A stretch of 64,000 bases of DNA from Deinococcus sp. HSC-46F16 (GCF_024171495.1 NZ_JALJZW010000002.1:372001-436000), one strand, 5' to 3'; shown: positions 47,907-60,335, counted from the stretch's first letter. Made by a program: numbers and translations. The notes: generated from the letters alone by a model not told the origin.

Positions 47907-48008
<102 letters not shown>

Positions 48009-48044
48009 TTTTTTTGTGCCTTGGAGGATGTGGCAGCATTGGCC

Positions 48045-48578
48045 ATGTCCCAGACACGAGCGGCCACCCCTGCCGACGCGCCCGCCGTCACGCGCATCTA
48101 CAACCAGGGCCTTCAGGACCGGGGGGCGACCTTCGAGACGCGGGAGCGGCACGAGAACGAGATTCGGGAACGGCTGTCCGGCACGCAGCCTGCCGTCGTC
48201 GCGCTGAACGGGGCGGGAGAGGTCGTGGCCTTTGCGTGGAGCAGTCCCTACAGCACCCGGCCCGCCTACGCGACCATCGGGGACCACGGAGTTTACACGG
48301 CGCGGGAGGCGCGGGGACAAGGCCACGGCGAGGCGGCGCTGCGAGCTTTGCTGGGGGCGGCCCATAAAGCCGGGCTCCACAAGCTCACCAGCCGCATCCT
48401 GACCGAGAACGCCGCCAGCCGCCGACTGCACGCCCGCTGCGGCTTCCGCGAGGTCGGCGTGCACCTGCGCCACGCCCGGCAAGGCGGCGAGTGGCGCGAT
48501 GTGGTCGTCGTCGAGGTGCTGCTGGACGGGCCAGAGCCATCCGGTCACGCCAGTAGCCTGAACGCCACCTCCAGATAG
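48045..48578 (+). CDS. Phosphinothricin-type GNAT acetyltransferase
   Basis: A 177-residue GNAT enzyme. RAATPADAPAVTRIYNQGLQDRGATFET, VVAFAWSSPYSTRPAY, GVYTAREARGQGHGEAALRALL and NAASRRLHARCGFREVGVHLRHARQGGEWRDVVVVE follow the order of phosphinothricin (and arsinothricin) N-acetyltransferases. Whether it confers resistance is not shown. The start is uncertain: GGAGG (48023-48027) is too close to GTG 48030 and too far from ATG 48045; the ATG is used here. The 3' end overlaps the convergent kinase-like gene by 34 bases. Confidence 0.82.
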   Translation: MSQTRAATPADAPAVTRIYNQGLQDRGATFETRERHENEIRERLSGTQPAVVALNGAGEVVAFAWSSPYSTRPAYATIGDHGVYTAREARGQGHGEAALRALLGAAHKAGLHKLTSRILTENAASRRLHARCGFREVGVHLRHARQGGEWRDVVVVEVLLDGPEPSGHASSLNATSR

Positions 48579-49483
48579 AGGGCGCCGAGCTTCGGCAACC
48601 CGTGATGGCCGACATACAGTCCAGTGGAAACCCGCTCCAGGTACGTCCACTGCCAGATGGCCTCGGGGTCGGTGCCCGTCGCCTGGGCCATCTGATCGCA
48701 CCAACCGCGCACTTCTGCTTGCGGATCGTCCGAGGCCAGCAGATGCGAGTTCCAGCCTCGCAGCGCCACCCCGAGGTCGTATTCGGGCTCGCAGAGAAAT
48801 CCCTCGGGGTCGACGAACACGTAACCCGTCTCGGCGCCGATACGGGTGCCCTCTACCCGCAGCAGATTCCCGACATGGGGGTCGCCGTGGACGATGATCT
48901 GCCGGGCCGGGTCGCGGGCCTCCCACCGCTCGTGGGCGTAGCGCAGAGCCTGCTCCACCACCGCCTGAATCTCCCGGTTCTCCCCGGCGAGGTCGCGCAC
49001 GAGGGCCAGGAGGCTGGCCGCCTTGTGTTCGGCCTCGCCCGGCAGGGCGCAGCGTTCGGGGGGCACCTGCCAGGCCCGCTTCAGCGTCTCGGCGGTCAGG
49101 GCCAGCACGGCGGGAAGGTCATGGTCCTTCTCCGCCGACGGCCCGAGGGCCTCCATCAGCAGGGCTCCCCGGCCGGGGTCATGCCTCAGCACCCGCACGT
49201 AGCCCTGTCCCTGGGCCGCCAGGAGGGTGGACATCTGCGCAGTGAGCGCGGGTTCCGGCAGGGCCAGCTTGAGCACGGCCCGCCCACCGTCCGCGCGGGT
49301 GACCCGGCACACGTAAGAACGGCTGCCCCCCGTCAGGGCCTCGCCCCTCTGAAGCTCCCAGTCCCGGCATTGCCGCTCCACCGCGCCCGCCAGCGAGTCC
49401 AGCCACCGCCGCCCGGCAGCGCCCAGGCTCCCCGCGTAGGCCCGCACGGTGGGTTCGACCTCCACGGGAAAGGCGTCGTCCAT
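48545..49483 (-). CDS. Aminoglycoside/hydroxyurea antibiotic-resistance kinase-like protein
   Basis: A 312-residue member of the same kinase-like family as the protein at 15965-16861. GGSRSYVCRVTRADGGRAVLKLALPEP holds the ATP Lys near residue 71, IIVHGDPHVGNLLR the catalytic loop near 197, and VFVDPEGFLCEPEYDLGVALRGW the metal-binding part. AAGRRWLDSLAGAVERQCRDWEL near the N-terminus mirrors the other paralogue. The substrate is not known. It starts 6 nt after the stop of the upstream gene, so the two are co-transcribed. Confidence 0.78.
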   Translation of the reverse strand: MDDAFPVEVEPTVRAYAGSLGAAGRRWLDSLAGAVERQCRDWELQRGEALTGGSRSYVCRVTRADGGRAVLKLALPEPALTAQMSTLLAAQGQGYVRVLRHDPGRGALLMEALGPSAEKDHDLPAVLALTAETLKRAWQVPPERCALPGEAEHKAASLLALVRDLAGENREIQAVVEQALRYAHERWEARDPARQIIVHGDPHVGNLLRVEGTRIGAETGYVFVDPEGFLCEPEYDLGVALRGWNSHLLASDDPQAEVRGWCDQMAQATGTDPEAIWQWTYLERVSTGLYVGHHGLPKLGALYLEVAFRLLA

Positions 49484-49488
49484 GAGCC

Positions 49489-49869
49489 TCAGCGCGTCTT
49501 GGGCACCAGCACCAGCGCCTGCGTTTCCCGGACCACGGCGAGGTCGCGCAGCCGCTCGGGGTCGAGGTCGCCCGCTTTGGCGAGCGCCTCGGCCCGTTTG
49601 CGGTCGATGGTGGCCGCCTCCAGCGCCGCCGCGTCCCCGAACACGTCGCGGAAGCGGTCGAGCGGGTACTCGACCCGGCGCGACACCTTGAGTTCGGCGC
49701 GGTAGAGGTCGGTTTCGGCCCGCTCCCCCGAGGCCAGCGCCGCCTTGATGCGGGCGGCCAGCTCGTCGCGCTCGGCCTCCAGCCCCAGCAGGGTGTCGCG
49801 CAGGGTGGCGTAACGCTCCAGCAGCTCGCCAAGCGTCAGGGCCTCGGTGGGATCGAGCGGCGCCGTCAT
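49489..49869 (-). CDS. Hypothetical helical protein
   Basis: A 126-residue, highly charged protein with no membrane segment. Residues 12-50 (LGELLERYATLRDTLLGLEAERDELAARIKAAL) should form a coiled coil, a beta-like ETDLYRAELKVSRRVEYPLDRF follows, and the rest is helical. No family is recognised, although the plan (short coiled coil plus nuclease-associated-like beta strand) recalls phage Gam-like or siphovirus helper proteins; I do not claim that. A TAGGCT -10 element ends 6 nt before the ATG. Confidence 0.65.
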   Translation of the reverse strand: MTAPLDPTEALTLGELLERYATLRDTLLGLEAERDELAARIKAALASGERAETDLYRAELKVSRRVEYPLDRFRDVFGDAAALEAATIDRKRAEALAKAGDLDPERLRDLAVVRETQALVLVPKTR

Positions 49870-49875
49870 GGGGTC

Positions 49876-49881
49876 AGCCTA
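49876..49881 (-). promoter_or_regulatory. -10 element of a leaderless two-gene operon
   Basis: TAGGCT (reverse strand), 6 nt before the ATG at 49869; drives the 126-residue protein and the kinase-like gene. Confidence 0.5.
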
Positions 49882-49903
49882 GAGCATGACCCCGGCCTCC
49901 CGG

Positions 49904-50209
49904 TCAGGCCCCCGCCTCCTCCCCCTCCAGCAGGGTCAGCAGTTCGCCCACGGTGCGGCGGGCCTCCAGCGGGTGCCGCAGATGAAAGCCGGGATTCACC
50001 GCATAGCGGTTGCGGCGGCCCTCGCGGGTGCGCGTGATCACCCCGGCCTGTTCCAGATCGCGGATGATGCGCTGCACCGCCCGCTCGGTGATCCCCACCC
50101 GCTCCGAGACTTGCCGCAGGGTGCCCCCCGGCGCCCGCACCAGACACAGCAGGACGTGGGTGTGGTTGGTCAGAAAGGTCCAGGGACGGTCAGGGGCGGG
50201 GTCAGTCAT
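49904..50209 (-). CDS. Winged-helix transcriptional regulator
   Basis: A 101-residue single-domain DNA-binding protein. The helix-turn-helix is GGTLRQVSERVGITERAVQRIIRDLEQAGVITRTREGRRNRYAVNP, with WTFLTNHTHVLLCLVRAPG as the preceding helix, resembling short MarR/ArsR-like regulators. The C-terminal FHLRHPLEARRTVGELLTLLEG is a dimer helix. It is divergent from icd, with a perfect palindrome between them that may be its operator. Effector unknown. Confidence 0.78.
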   Translation of the reverse strand: MTDPAPDRPWTFLTNHTHVLLCLVRAPGGTLRQVSERVGITERAVQRIIRDLEQAGVITRTREGRRNRYAVNPGFHLRHPLEARRTVGELLTLLEGEEAGA

Positions 50210-50245
50210 GGCAGGAGGGTGCAGCCGCCCCAACGTACTGCCTGC

Positions 50246-50299
50246 TTGAACGCAGTTCAAATCACGACAAGAAATACACGACATCTTTTTCGTTATAGT
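50246..50299 (+). promoter_or_regulatory. icd promoter region with palindrome
   Basis: A perfect palindrome TTGAACGCAGTTCAA (6-bp arms, 3-bp centre) at 50246-50260 lies between the divergent winged-helix regulator and icd. A tandem ACGACA (50264-50269 and 50277-50282) follows, then the -10 TATAGT at 50294-50299. The Shine-Dalgarno of icd is AAGGAGAGG. Confidence 0.5.
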
Positions 50300-50343
50300 G
50301 GTCGCGTTCCCGGCCACGGTGCCGGGCGTTCCAAGGAGAGGCC

Positions 50344-51831
50344 ATGAACAGCACCGATGTCCACCCTGCCCCGCAGGCGCCCACCCCCCCCACCCTCACG
50401 CCCATCGCCGTCGCGCCCGGCGACGGAATCGGCCCGGAAATCATGGCGGCCACCCTACGGGTGCTGGAAGCCGCGGGCGCCCGCATCGAGCCGCGCCCGG
50501 TGGAGGTGGGGCAGGAGGTCTACCTGCGCGGCGTGTCGTCGGGAGTCGCGCCGGAGGCCTGGGAGGACCTGCGCCGCACGGGCGTGCTGCTCAAGGGGCC
50601 GATCACCACCCCGCAGGGCGGCGGGTACAAGAGCGTGAACGTGACCCTGCGTAAGGCGCTGGGCCTGTACGCCAACGTGCGCCCGGCGCGGGCCTACGCG
50701 CCCTTCGTCGCCACGCACCACCCCGGCATGGACCTCGTGATCGTGCGCGAGAACGAGGAAGACCTGTACGCGGGCATCGAGCACCGCCAGACCGACGAGG
50801 TCTACCAGTGCCTCAAACTGGTCACCCGCGAGGGCTGCGAGCGGGTGGTGCGCTACGCCTTCGAGTACGCCCGCGCCCACGGGCGGCGCAAGGTTACGGC
50901 GATGAGCAAGGACAACATCATGAAGCTCACCGACGGCCTGTTTCACCGGGTCTTCGGCGAGGTGGCGCGGGAGTACCCGGAGATCACGGCCGACCACCTG
51001 ATCGTGGACATCGGCGCGGCGCGACTGGGCGCCCAGCCCGAACGCTTCGACGTGATCGTGACCCTGAACCTCTACGGGGACATCCTCTCGGACATCGCCT
51101 CGGAGGTCGCGGGGTCGGTGGGCCTGGGGGGCAGCGCGAATATCGGGCAGACCGTCGCCCTGTTCGAGGCGGTTCACGGCAGTGCCCCCGACATCGCCGG
51201 GCAGGACCGGGCCAATCCCAGCGGCCTGCTGCACGCGGCGGCGCTGATGCTGACGCACATCGGGCAGGGCGACGTGGCCGCGCGGGTGCAGAACGCCTGG
51301 CTGCGGACCCTGGAAGACGGCATCCACACCGGGGACATCGCGGGCGAGCACACGTCCCGGCGGGTGGGCACCCAGGCCTTCGCGGACGCCGTGATCGAGC
51401 GTCTGGGCCAGATGCCGGAGCGCCTCCCCGCCGTGCAGGGCGAGGCGGCCTCCCAGATTCAGGCGAGCCTCACGCCCCGGCCCCGTGCCGAGAAGGTGCT
51501 GGTGGGCACCGACGTCTTTCTGGAGTGGTGGGACGCGCAGAGGCGGCCGGATGTGCTGGGGGCGCGGCTTCAGGGAGCAGAGGGCACCGACTGGACCCTC
51601 GACATGATCTCCAACCGGGGGGTCAAGGTCTGGCCGCAGGGCCTGCCCGAGACGACCTGCTCGGACCACTGGCGCTGCCGCTTCCTGTGGCGCGGCGAGC
51701 GGCCCGCCACGCCCGCCGACGTGCTCGCGCTGCTGGCCCGCGTGTCGGAGGCCGGGCTGGATTTCGTGAAGACCGAGCACCTCTATACCTTCGACGGCCA
51801 GCCGGGATACACGGCCGGACAGGGGCAGTAG
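50344..51831 (+). CDS. icd: NADP-dependent isocitrate dehydrogenase, Thermus type
   Basis: A 495-residue TCA-cycle enzyme (isocitrate to 2-oxoglutarate). The core has APGDGIGPEIM, the substrate block VNVTLRKALGLYANVRPAR, IVRENEEDLYAGIEH and the metal-binding NLYGDILSDIASEVAGSVGLGGSANIG. A C-terminal extension of about 140 residues (from residue 355) matches the long Thermus thermophilus enzyme rather than the 416-residue E. coli one. Homoisocitrate or isopropylmalate dehydrogenases are shorter, so they are less likely. AAGGAG precedes the ATG. Confidence 0.9.
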   Translation: MNSTDVHPAPQAPTPPTLTPIAVAPGDGIGPEIMAATLRVLEAAGARIEPRPVEVGQEVYLRGVSSGVAPEAWEDLRRTGVLLKGPITTPQGGGYKSVNVTLRKALGLYANVRPARAYAPFVATHHPGMDLVIVRENEEDLYAGIEHRQTDEVYQCLKLVTREGCERVVRYAFEYARAHGRRKVTAMSKDNIMKLTDGLFHRVFGEVAREYPEITADHLIVDIGAARLGAQPERFDVIVTLNLYGDILSDIASEVAGSVGLGGSANIGQTVALFEAVHGSAPDIAGQDRANPSGLLHAAALMLTHIGQGDVAARVQNAWLRTLEDGIHTGDIAGEHTSRRVGTQAFADAVIERLGQMPERLPAVQGEAASQIQASLTPRPRAEKVLVGTDVFLEWWDAQRRPDVLGARLQGAEGTDWTLDMISNRGVKVWPQGLPETTCSDHWRCRFLWRGERPATPADVLALLARVSEAGLDFVKTEHLYTFDGQPGYTAGQGQ

Positions 51832-51871
51832 CCGTTCCTGCTTGAGAGACGCGTTTCCCAGGCAGGAACGG
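51832..51871 (+). terminator. Hairpin after icd
   Basis: A perfect 10-bp stem CCGTTCCTGC/GCAGGAACGG with a 20-nt loop, directly after the icd stop; no T-tract. Confidence 0.55.
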
Positions 51872-51904
51872 TCACCGCCTCCGGTCATCCTGGGCCTGCG
51901 GGTC

Positions 51905-51910
51905 TAGGAT
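51905..51910 (+). promoter_or_regulatory. -10 element of the leaderless carbonic anhydrase gene
   Basis: TAGGAT, 6 nt before the GTG at 51917. Confidence 0.5.
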
Positions 51911-51916
51911 GACTGG

Positions 51917-52654
51917 GTGAGCACTTCCGTTCCCGACGCCCGGACCCCGGCTCCCGTCTCCGATCTCGAACGGCGCATCCTGGACGCGGTGCGGCGCGGG
52001 GCCAGCATGAAGGACATCGCGGCGCTGCGCCAGGGCCGCATGACCTCGCCGGAAGCCGCCATCGAGGCCCTCAAGGACGGCAACGCCCGCTTCTTCTCCG
52101 GTCAGGCCACCCGCCCCGAGGCGGACGCCAACCAGCGCCGCGCCCAGATCATGGGCCAGACGCCCTTCGCGGCGGTGCTCGCGTGCAGCGACAGCCGGGT
52201 GCCCGTCGAGATCGTCTTCGATCAGGGGCTCGGGGACCTGTTCGTGGCGCGGGTGGCGGGCAACGTGGTGGGCGATTCGGAACTGGGCACGCTGGAGTAC
52301 GCGATCCGGCACCTCGACGTGCGGCTGATCGTGGTGATGGGCCACGAGGGGTGCGGGGCCGTGGCCGCCGCGCTGCTGCCCGATGACGATCTCGCCCACG
52401 AGCCCGAGCACCTGCGCCGCCTGATCGCCCGCATTCAGCCCAGCGTGCAGGGCCTCCCGCCCATCCGCGACAAAAAGGCCCGGATGCGCGAGGCCGTGCT
52501 GAACAACGTCCGCCATCAGGCCGCCGCCCTGCGCGAGCAGCCCGTGATCCGCGAGGCCGAGGCGAGCGGGCAGGTGCGGGTGATCGGCGCCTTTTACGAG
52601 ATCGGCTCGGGCGCGGTGGACTTCCTGACGGAAGAAGACGACCTGCGGGTGTGA
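51917..52654 (+). CDS. Beta-class carbonic anhydrase
   Basis: A 245-residue zinc enzyme for CO2/bicarbonate interconversion. The zinc ligands are Cys90 (in ACSDSRVP, with the Asp92-Arg94 dyad), His143 and Cys146 (in GHEGCGAV). An N-terminal extension of about 45 residues contains [21 protein letters not shown] and precedes the core; no signal peptide is present. The GTG start is supported by the leaderless -10 TAGGAT. Confidence 0.93.
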   Translation: MSTSVPDARTPAPVSDLERRILDAVRRGASMKDIAALRQGRMTSPEAAIEALKDGNARFFSGQATRPEADANQRRAQIMGQTPFAAVLACSDSRVPVEIVFDQGLGDLFVARVAGNVVGDSELGTLEYAIRHLDVRLIVVMGHEGCGAVAAALLPDDDLAHEPEHLRRLIARIQPSVQGLPPIRDKKARMREAVLNNVRHQAAALREQPVIREAEASGQVRVIGAFYEIGSGAVDFLTEEDDLRV

Positions 52655-52756
52655 CGGGCTTCCGACGGGCCGCGCGGCCGCCGCGTTAGAATGCTCGCCA
52701 CCACGCGCCCCCGCTCTCCCCGGGTGAGCGCGTCTTTCCTGAAGGAGACACGGAAC

Positions 52757-53491
<735 letters not shown>

Positions 53492-53517
53492 GCGGAGCGC
53501 CCGGACGGGCACCGCAG

Positions 53518-53546
53518 GGGGAGACAGGAAGCTGACCTGTCTCCCC
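53518..53546 (+). terminator. Hairpin after yebC
   Basis: A perfect 11-bp stem GGGGAGACAGG/CCTGTCTCCCC with a 7-nt loop. Confidence 0.7.
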
Positions 53547-53562
53547 TACCCTTGAGGGCACC

Positions 53563-53727
53563 ATGATTGGACTGCTGCTCCTTGGAGTGTTCCTCGGCAC
53601 GATGGCGTTCTTCGCCGCGCGTCAGGCGAGGCTGAACCGTGCCATGAATGCGGTGGACCGACCCACACACGAGGTGGGTCACGTCGGCCCGAGTCTGCCC
53701 GGACCCGGCGGCACAACCGGGTTATAA
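53563..53727 (+). CDS. 54-residue single-TM membrane protein
   Basis: A small gene with ATG at 53563 and TAA at 53725-53727. It starts MIGLLLLGVFLGTMAFFAARQ, one membrane helix (residues 2-19) followed by positive residues, then a Gly/Pro-rich tail ending GGTTGL. The topology would leave the tail in the cytoplasm. A GAGGG lies 7 nt before the ATG, and a TACCCT element 10 nt before it. No family is recognised. It sits between yebC and the convergent amidohydrolase. Confidence 0.55.
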   Translation: MIGLLLLGVFLGTMAFFAARQARLNRAMNAVDRPTHEVGHVGPSLPGPGGTTGL

Positions 53728-53737
53728 GGGCAGCGGC

Positions 53738-55243
53738 TTACAGCACCAGCGCCCGCGCGTTGCCGCCCAGCCGGTCCCACAGCGTGAAGGCCGCACGCGC
53801 TCCGGGGCGGATGATGCCCTCATCGTCCCACCCGGCGGCGAGGGCGGGGCCGCGCGTGTGCGCCCACAGCACCTCTCCCTCGGTCAGGGCCTCGCCTGGG
53901 GCGATCGCCTCGCCTGCGTCGTCGCGGCGGGTGATCGCGGCGGCGAAGTTGGCGCGGTACTCGGGGGGCGCGACCGGTGCGTCGGACCCGAAGGCGAGGA
54001 TGGCCCCGGCCTGTTGCAGAGAGCGGAACGGGTAGCTCGTCTCCAGCAGGTGCGGCAGCAATTCCCGGATCATCGGCCCATCGGCCTGGAGGTGGATGGG
54101 CTGCACGCTGGCGGTCAGGCCCCGGAAGCGGGCGATGTCCCCGGGACGGAGGTGCTGGGCGTGCTCGATCCGCAGCCGCACGCCCATCTCGTCGGCCAGG
54201 GGGCGCAGGGCGTCGTACACGTCGAGCACTTCGGTATTCGCCCGGTCGCCGATGGCGTGGGTCACGGGCGTGAGGCCCAGCCGCAGTGCCTCCTCGCCGC
54301 GCTCGCGGATCAACTCCGGGGGGTCGAGGGGAATCCCGGTGCCCGAACCGTCCGCGAAGCCGGGGGCGTGCAGCCAGGCGGTCCGGCTCCCCAGCGCCCC
54401 ATCCGCGAAGAACTTGACCCCGCCCCACTGGAAGAGGCCGCCGGGCGTGAGGCGCAGGCCCAGGTCGCGGGCGTGCTCCAGCCGGTCGTGCGGCAGCGTG
54501 GCCCAGACCCGCAGCGGCAGTTCGCCGCGCTGGGCGAGCAGTTGCACGGCCCTCGGCGCCTCCACCGGCTCAAAGGCCATCGTGTGGGCGCTGACGTAGC
54601 CCCGCGCGGCCAGATCGTTGGCGCCCACCTTCGCCGCCGCGAGGTACTCGGCGTCGGTGGGCGTGGGCAGCGCCCGCGCGACGAGGCCGCTGGCGTGCTC
54701 CAGCAGCGTGCCCAGCGGGCGCACGATCTTTCCGCCCTCGGGGTCGGGGGTGTCCGCCGTGATTCCGCTCAAACGCAGCGCGAGCGAGTTCGCCCAGCTC
54801 AGGTGCAGGTCGCGCGAGTAGATCAGGACGGGGTGGTGCGGGCTGACCTCGTCCAGCAGCTCGGCGGTGGGGTACTCGGCGAGGCCGAGCTCGGAGAGCA
54901 GGAAGCCGCCGCCGCGAATCCAGGTGCCGGGGGGCGTGTTCATCGCCCGCCCCGCGACCTTCGCCTGCACCTCGGAGACGCTGCGGGCGCCGTGCAGGTT
55001 CAGCTCCGAGAGCGAGAAGCCGTAGCTCACGAGGTGGACATGGGCTTCCGCGAGGCCGGGCGTAAGCAGCAGGTCGCGGTGGTCCTGCACCGCCGCCCCC
55101 GGCGCGAGCGCCCGCAGCTCCTCACGGCTCCCCACCGCGAGGACGCGCCCACCGCCCACCAGCACGGCCCCGGCCTCGGGCTGCTGCGGGTCCAGGGTGA
55201 GGGTCCGGGCGTGGAGGAGGGTCAGGGGCGCAGACGTGGTCAT
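53738..55243 (-). CDS. Amidohydrolase (YtcJ-like, amidohydrolase_3)
   Basis: A 501-residue metal-dependent hydrolase. The HxH metal motif is in [13 protein letters not shown] near residue 68, further ligands lie in [14 protein letters not shown] and [11 protein letters not shown] (about 310-350), and [16 protein letters not shown] carries the catalytic Asp. The small beta-sandwich comes from both termini. YtcJ-like enzymes hydrolyse N-formyl or other amides, but the substrate is unknown. TAGGCT (55249-55254, reverse strand) ends 5 nt before the ATG, giving a leaderless mRNA. Confidence 0.9.
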   Translation of the reverse strand: MTTSAPLTLLHARTLTLDPQQPEAGAVLVGGGRVLAVGSREELRALAPGAAVQDHRDLLLTPGLAEAHVHLVSYGFSLSELNLHGARSVSEVQAKVAGRAMNTPPGTWIRGGGFLLSELGLAEYPTAELLDEVSPHHPVLIYSRDLHLSWANSLALRLSGITADTPDPEGGKIVRPLGTLLEHASGLVARALPTPTDAEYLAAAKVGANDLAARGYVSAHTMAFEPVEAPRAVQLLAQRGELPLRVWATLPHDRLEHARDLGLRLTPGGLFQWGGVKFFADGALGSRTAWLHAPGFADGSGTGIPLDPPELIRERGEEALRLGLTPVTHAIGDRANTEVLDVYDALRPLADEMGVRLRIEHAQHLRPGDIARFRGLTASVQPIHLQADGPMIRELLPHLLETSYPFRSLQQAGAILAFGSDAPVAPPEYRANFAAAITRRDDAGEAIAPGEALTEGEVLWAHTRGPALAAGWDDEGIIRPGARAAFTLWDRLGGNARALVL

Positions 55244-55307
55244 GCCCCAGCCTAGCCCGGCGGCAGGGCCTGTGAATCCCAGTACGTGCCGTGGCCCCGG
55301 CCGCTGC

Positions 55308-55313
55308 TACACT
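55308..55313 (+). promoter_or_regulatory. -10 element of the leaderless response regulator gene
   Basis: TACACT, 7 nt before ATG 55321. It excludes the in-frame ATG 30 bases upstream, which precedes the promoter element. Confidence 0.55.
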
Positions 55314-55320
55314 GCCCCCC

Positions 55321-56355
55321 ATGCCGCGCATCCTGGTCGTGGATGACGACGCCGCCATCCTCAAGCTCGTCAGCGTGATCCTGTCCCGCGCCGGGCACGA
55401 GGTCCGCACGAGCAGCCACCCGGTGGAGGCGCTCGATCTCCTCAAGGTCTTTACCCCCGACCTCGTCATCAGCGACGTGGTGATGCCCTACATGACGGGC
55501 CTGGAGTTTCTGGAACAGGTCCGCAGTCACGACAAACTGGGCGCCGTGCCCTTCGTGCTGCTCTCCAGCCACGCCGAGCGCGGTGACGTGCGCCGGGGCA
55601 TGAACCTGGGGGCCGACGACTACGTGCCCAAGCCCTTTACCCCGCAGGACCTGACCACCGCCGTGGACGCCCGGCTGCGCCGCGTGGGCCTGACCCGCAC
55701 CCAGGAAAGCGGCATGTCGGCCCGCGCCCTGGGCACCGCGCAGGTCGTGTGGCAGGGTACGGCGGTCGCGTGGGTGTCGCGCAAGGCGCTGGAGCTGTTC
55801 TTCTACCTGCTCGAACGCCGCGAGGTGACCTCCTGGGAGGCGGCCGAGGCGCTATGGCCGGAAAAGGACGAGGCCCGCGCCAGCAGCCTCTTTCATACCA
55901 CCCTGCACCGCCTGCGCCGCAGCCTGAGCAGCGAGGCCGTCGTGAGCGCCAACCGCCGTTACGCGCTCGCCGCCGACCTTCAGCCCGACTACGACGTGGC
56001 CCGCTTCGAGCTGCTTGCCAAACAGGCCGAGTCGGGTAGCCTGGGCCTGGAGGAGCTGCGCGAACTCGCCGACCTGTATGGCCTCTTTCTGCCCGGCGCC
56101 GACAGTCCCTGGGTAGACGAGGTCCGTGCCCGGCTGGAAGCCAAGCAGCTCAGCGTGCTGGGGCTGGCCGCCGAGGCCGCGACGGCGGCGGGCCGTCCCA
56201 AGGACGCCGCGCAGTTTCACCAGCGGGCACTGGCCCTCGACCCCATGAGCGAGAGCGACTGGCGGGGCCTCACCCGGGCGATGGAGGCCCTGGGCGACCC
56301 CCGCGCCAAGCTCGCCGCCCGGCGCGAGGCATGGTGGTCGGTAGACCTGGACTGA
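55321..56355 (+). CDS. Response regulator with SARP/BTAD-like output domain
   Basis: A 344-residue two-component regulator. The receiver domain (1-118) has the acidic pocket VVDDD, phosphoacceptor Asp52 (VISDVVMP) and the conserved Lys in YVPKPFT near residue 103. After a linker, residues 135-210 form a winged helix of the SARP type ([46 protein letters not shown]) and 220-335 a bacterial transcriptional activation (BTAD, TPR-like) domain. No histidine kinase is adjacent, so it is an orphan. Leaderless start. Confidence 0.9.
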   Translation: MPRILVVDDDAAILKLVSVILSRAGHEVRTSSHPVEALDLLKVFTPDLVISDVVMPYMTGLEFLEQVRSHDKLGAVPFVLLSSHAERGDVRRGMNLGADDYVPKPFTPQDLTTAVDARLRRVGLTRTQESGMSARALGTAQVVWQGTAVAWVSRKALELFFYLLERREVTSWEAAEALWPEKDEARASSLFHTTLHRLRRSLSSEAVVSANRRYALAADLQPDYDVARFELLAKQAESGSLGLEELRELADLYGLFLPGADSPWVDEVRARLEAKQLSVLGLAAEAATAAGRPKDAAQFHQRALALDPMSESDWRGLTRAMEALGDPRAKLAARREAWWSVDLD

Positions 56356-56370
56356 GCCCAGCCCCCGAAG

Positions 56371-56405
56371 ACGGCGGCCCTGCGCGAGGTCGCCGTTGCT
56401 CCTTT
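56371..56405 (+). terminator. Probable terminator after the response regulator
   Basis: A 9-bp stem with one G-T pair (56371-56379 with 56388-56396), followed by TGCTCCTTTCTTC. Confidence 0.5.
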
Positions 56406-56498
56406 CTTCGGGCACCGGGGGAAGACCCCACCCGCTGGGCGGCGGCGCTTGGCCTTCCTCTCATACCGGGCGCGGGGGAGGCCCCGCAGACTGCGCCC

Positions 56499-57056
56499 AT
56501 GCGACACCTTCTCTTTCCCAGCAAGGCCCAGGCCGACGCCTTTATCGCCGATCTCCGGAGCCAGGGGCTGATTCAGCCCGAGATGGGCCAGACCACCGTC
56601 AACCGCCGCGTGGCAGATGGCATGGCGGGCACGACGACGGGCACCATGACCACGACCGATACGGCCTCCGTGGAGGGCGGCGGCACCCCCGAGGACGCGG
56701 GCGAGGGCGCCATCAAGGGCACGGGCGTGGGTGCCGCCGTCGGGGCGGCGGCGGGCGTCCTGGGCACGGCGGCCACGGTCGCGACGGGCGGGCTGGCCCT
56801 CCCGGTGATTCTGGGCATGACGGCCCTGGGCAGCGGCGTGGGCGCGGCGGTCGGCGCCATCGGCGGCGCGGCGGGCGTGGACGAGACGGGTGGGGCGAGC
56901 CGGAGCTACAGCGCCTCCTCCGACGTGAGTGACGAGCAGTACGAGCGCCTCAGCAGCAGCGCGAGCGAAAGTGGCCGCGCGGTGGCCGTCGAGGAGAGCA
57001 TTCCGGCAGACGCGGTCGAGGCGGCGGCGGCCCGGCACGGCGGACAGTTCGTCTGA
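56499..57056 (+). CDS. Glycine-zipper protein, possible general stress protein
   Basis: A 185-residue protein. Residues 1-30 ([20 protein letters not shown]) resemble the start of general-stress-type small proteins that modulate inter-residue contacts. A Thr/Gly-rich linker precedes a glycine-zipper stretch (about 78-130: [14 protein letters not shown]...[14 protein letters not shown]) that can insert in or pack on membranes. The Ser-rich tail ends with a [22 protein letters not shown] helix and [15 protein letters not shown] lies 6 nt before the ATG. A terminator follows at 57075-57099. Confidence 0.7.
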   Translation: MRHLLFPSKAQADAFIADLRSQGLIQPEMGQTTVNRRVADGMAGTTTGTMTTTDTASVEGGGTPEDAGEGAIKGTGVGAAVGAAAGVLGTAATVATGGLALPVILGMTALGSGVGAAVGAIGGAAGVDETGGASRSYSASSDVSDEQYERLSSSASESGRAVAVEESIPADAVEAAAARHGGQFV

Positions 57057-57074
57057 AACGGGAGTTACTCCGAG

Positions 57075-57099
57075 AGGTGGGGTCGTAACCCCACCTTTT
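57075..57099 (+). terminator. Intrinsic terminator after the glycine-zipper gene
   Basis: A perfect 8-bp stem AGGTGGGG/CCCCACCT with loop TCGTAA, then TTTTG. Confidence 0.85.
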
Positions 57100-57166
57100 G
57101 TGTTGGGCAGGGCGACCTACGCCCCTCCCAGGTGCCCCCGCCAGAATCGCCCCGCAGCCCCCGCGC

Positions 57167-57172
57167 TACACT
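57167..57172 (+). promoter_or_regulatory. -10 element of leaderless alaS
   Basis: TACACT, 7 nt before the ATG at 57180. Confidence 0.55.
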
Positions 57173-57174
57173 TC

Positions 57175-59858
<2,684 letters not shown>

Positions 59859-59870
59859 GGTCAGGACGCC

Positions 59871-59903
59871 AGAAGGGAGCCGGGACGAACCTGGCTCCCT
59901 TCT
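59871..59903. terminator. Bidirectional terminator after alaS
   Basis: A 14-bp stem with one G-T pair (59871-59884 with 59890-59903) and a 5-nt loop, followed by GGTTTAT. Confidence 0.8.
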
Positions 59904-59906
59904 GGT

Positions 59907-60263
59907 TTATCCCCCCAGCCCCGCCCGCTGCGCCCGCGTCAGCCCCGCCACGACCAAAGCGTGACTTCCGGCGAGCAGTTCACACACCGCCCCCTCCGGC
60001 ACCGTCCCGTCCAGCGTCACCGTGACCCAGTGGCGCTTGTTGAGGTGGTAGCCGGGCTGCACGGCCGGATACGTCGCCCGCAACGCTTCCCCATCCTCCG
60101 GCCGCACCTTCAGCGAGAGGGTGACCGGATCGGCGGTGAGGTCGGTCAGGGCGTACATCTTGCCCGCGACCTTGAAGACCAGGGTGGTCGCATCAAAGGG
60201 GAACGTCTCGCGCGAGCCGGGCAGGGCCGCGCAGACGCCGCGCACGTCGGCGGTGGAGTGCAT
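59907..60263 (-). CDS. MmcQ/YjbR-family protein
   Basis: A 118-residue protein of the CyaY-like MmcQ/YjbR fold. VCAALPGSRETFPFDATTLVFKVAGKMYALTDL and VQPGYHLNKRHWVTVTLDGTVPEGAVCELLAGSHALVVAGL match the family over its length. It is annotated as DNA-binding in some genomes, but evidence is thin. CAGACT lies 6 nt before the ATG. Convergent with alaS. Confidence 0.88.
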   Translation of the reverse strand: MHSTADVRGVCAALPGSRETFPFDATTLVFKVAGKMYALTDLTADPVTLSLKVRPEDGEALRATYPAVQPGYHLNKRHWVTVTLDGTVPEGAVCELLAGSHALVVAGLTRAQRAGLGG

Positions 60264-60335
60264 GGGGGAAGTCTGGCAGGTGAACAGGCGAGGGACGCGG
60301 AGGCCGAAAGCTCCCCGCGTCCCTCTGCATCCTGC

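Noticed and set aside
49489..49869. Phage Gam-like host-nuclease inhibitor
   Set aside because: Only the general coiled-coil plan is similar; there is no phage context and no clear motif.
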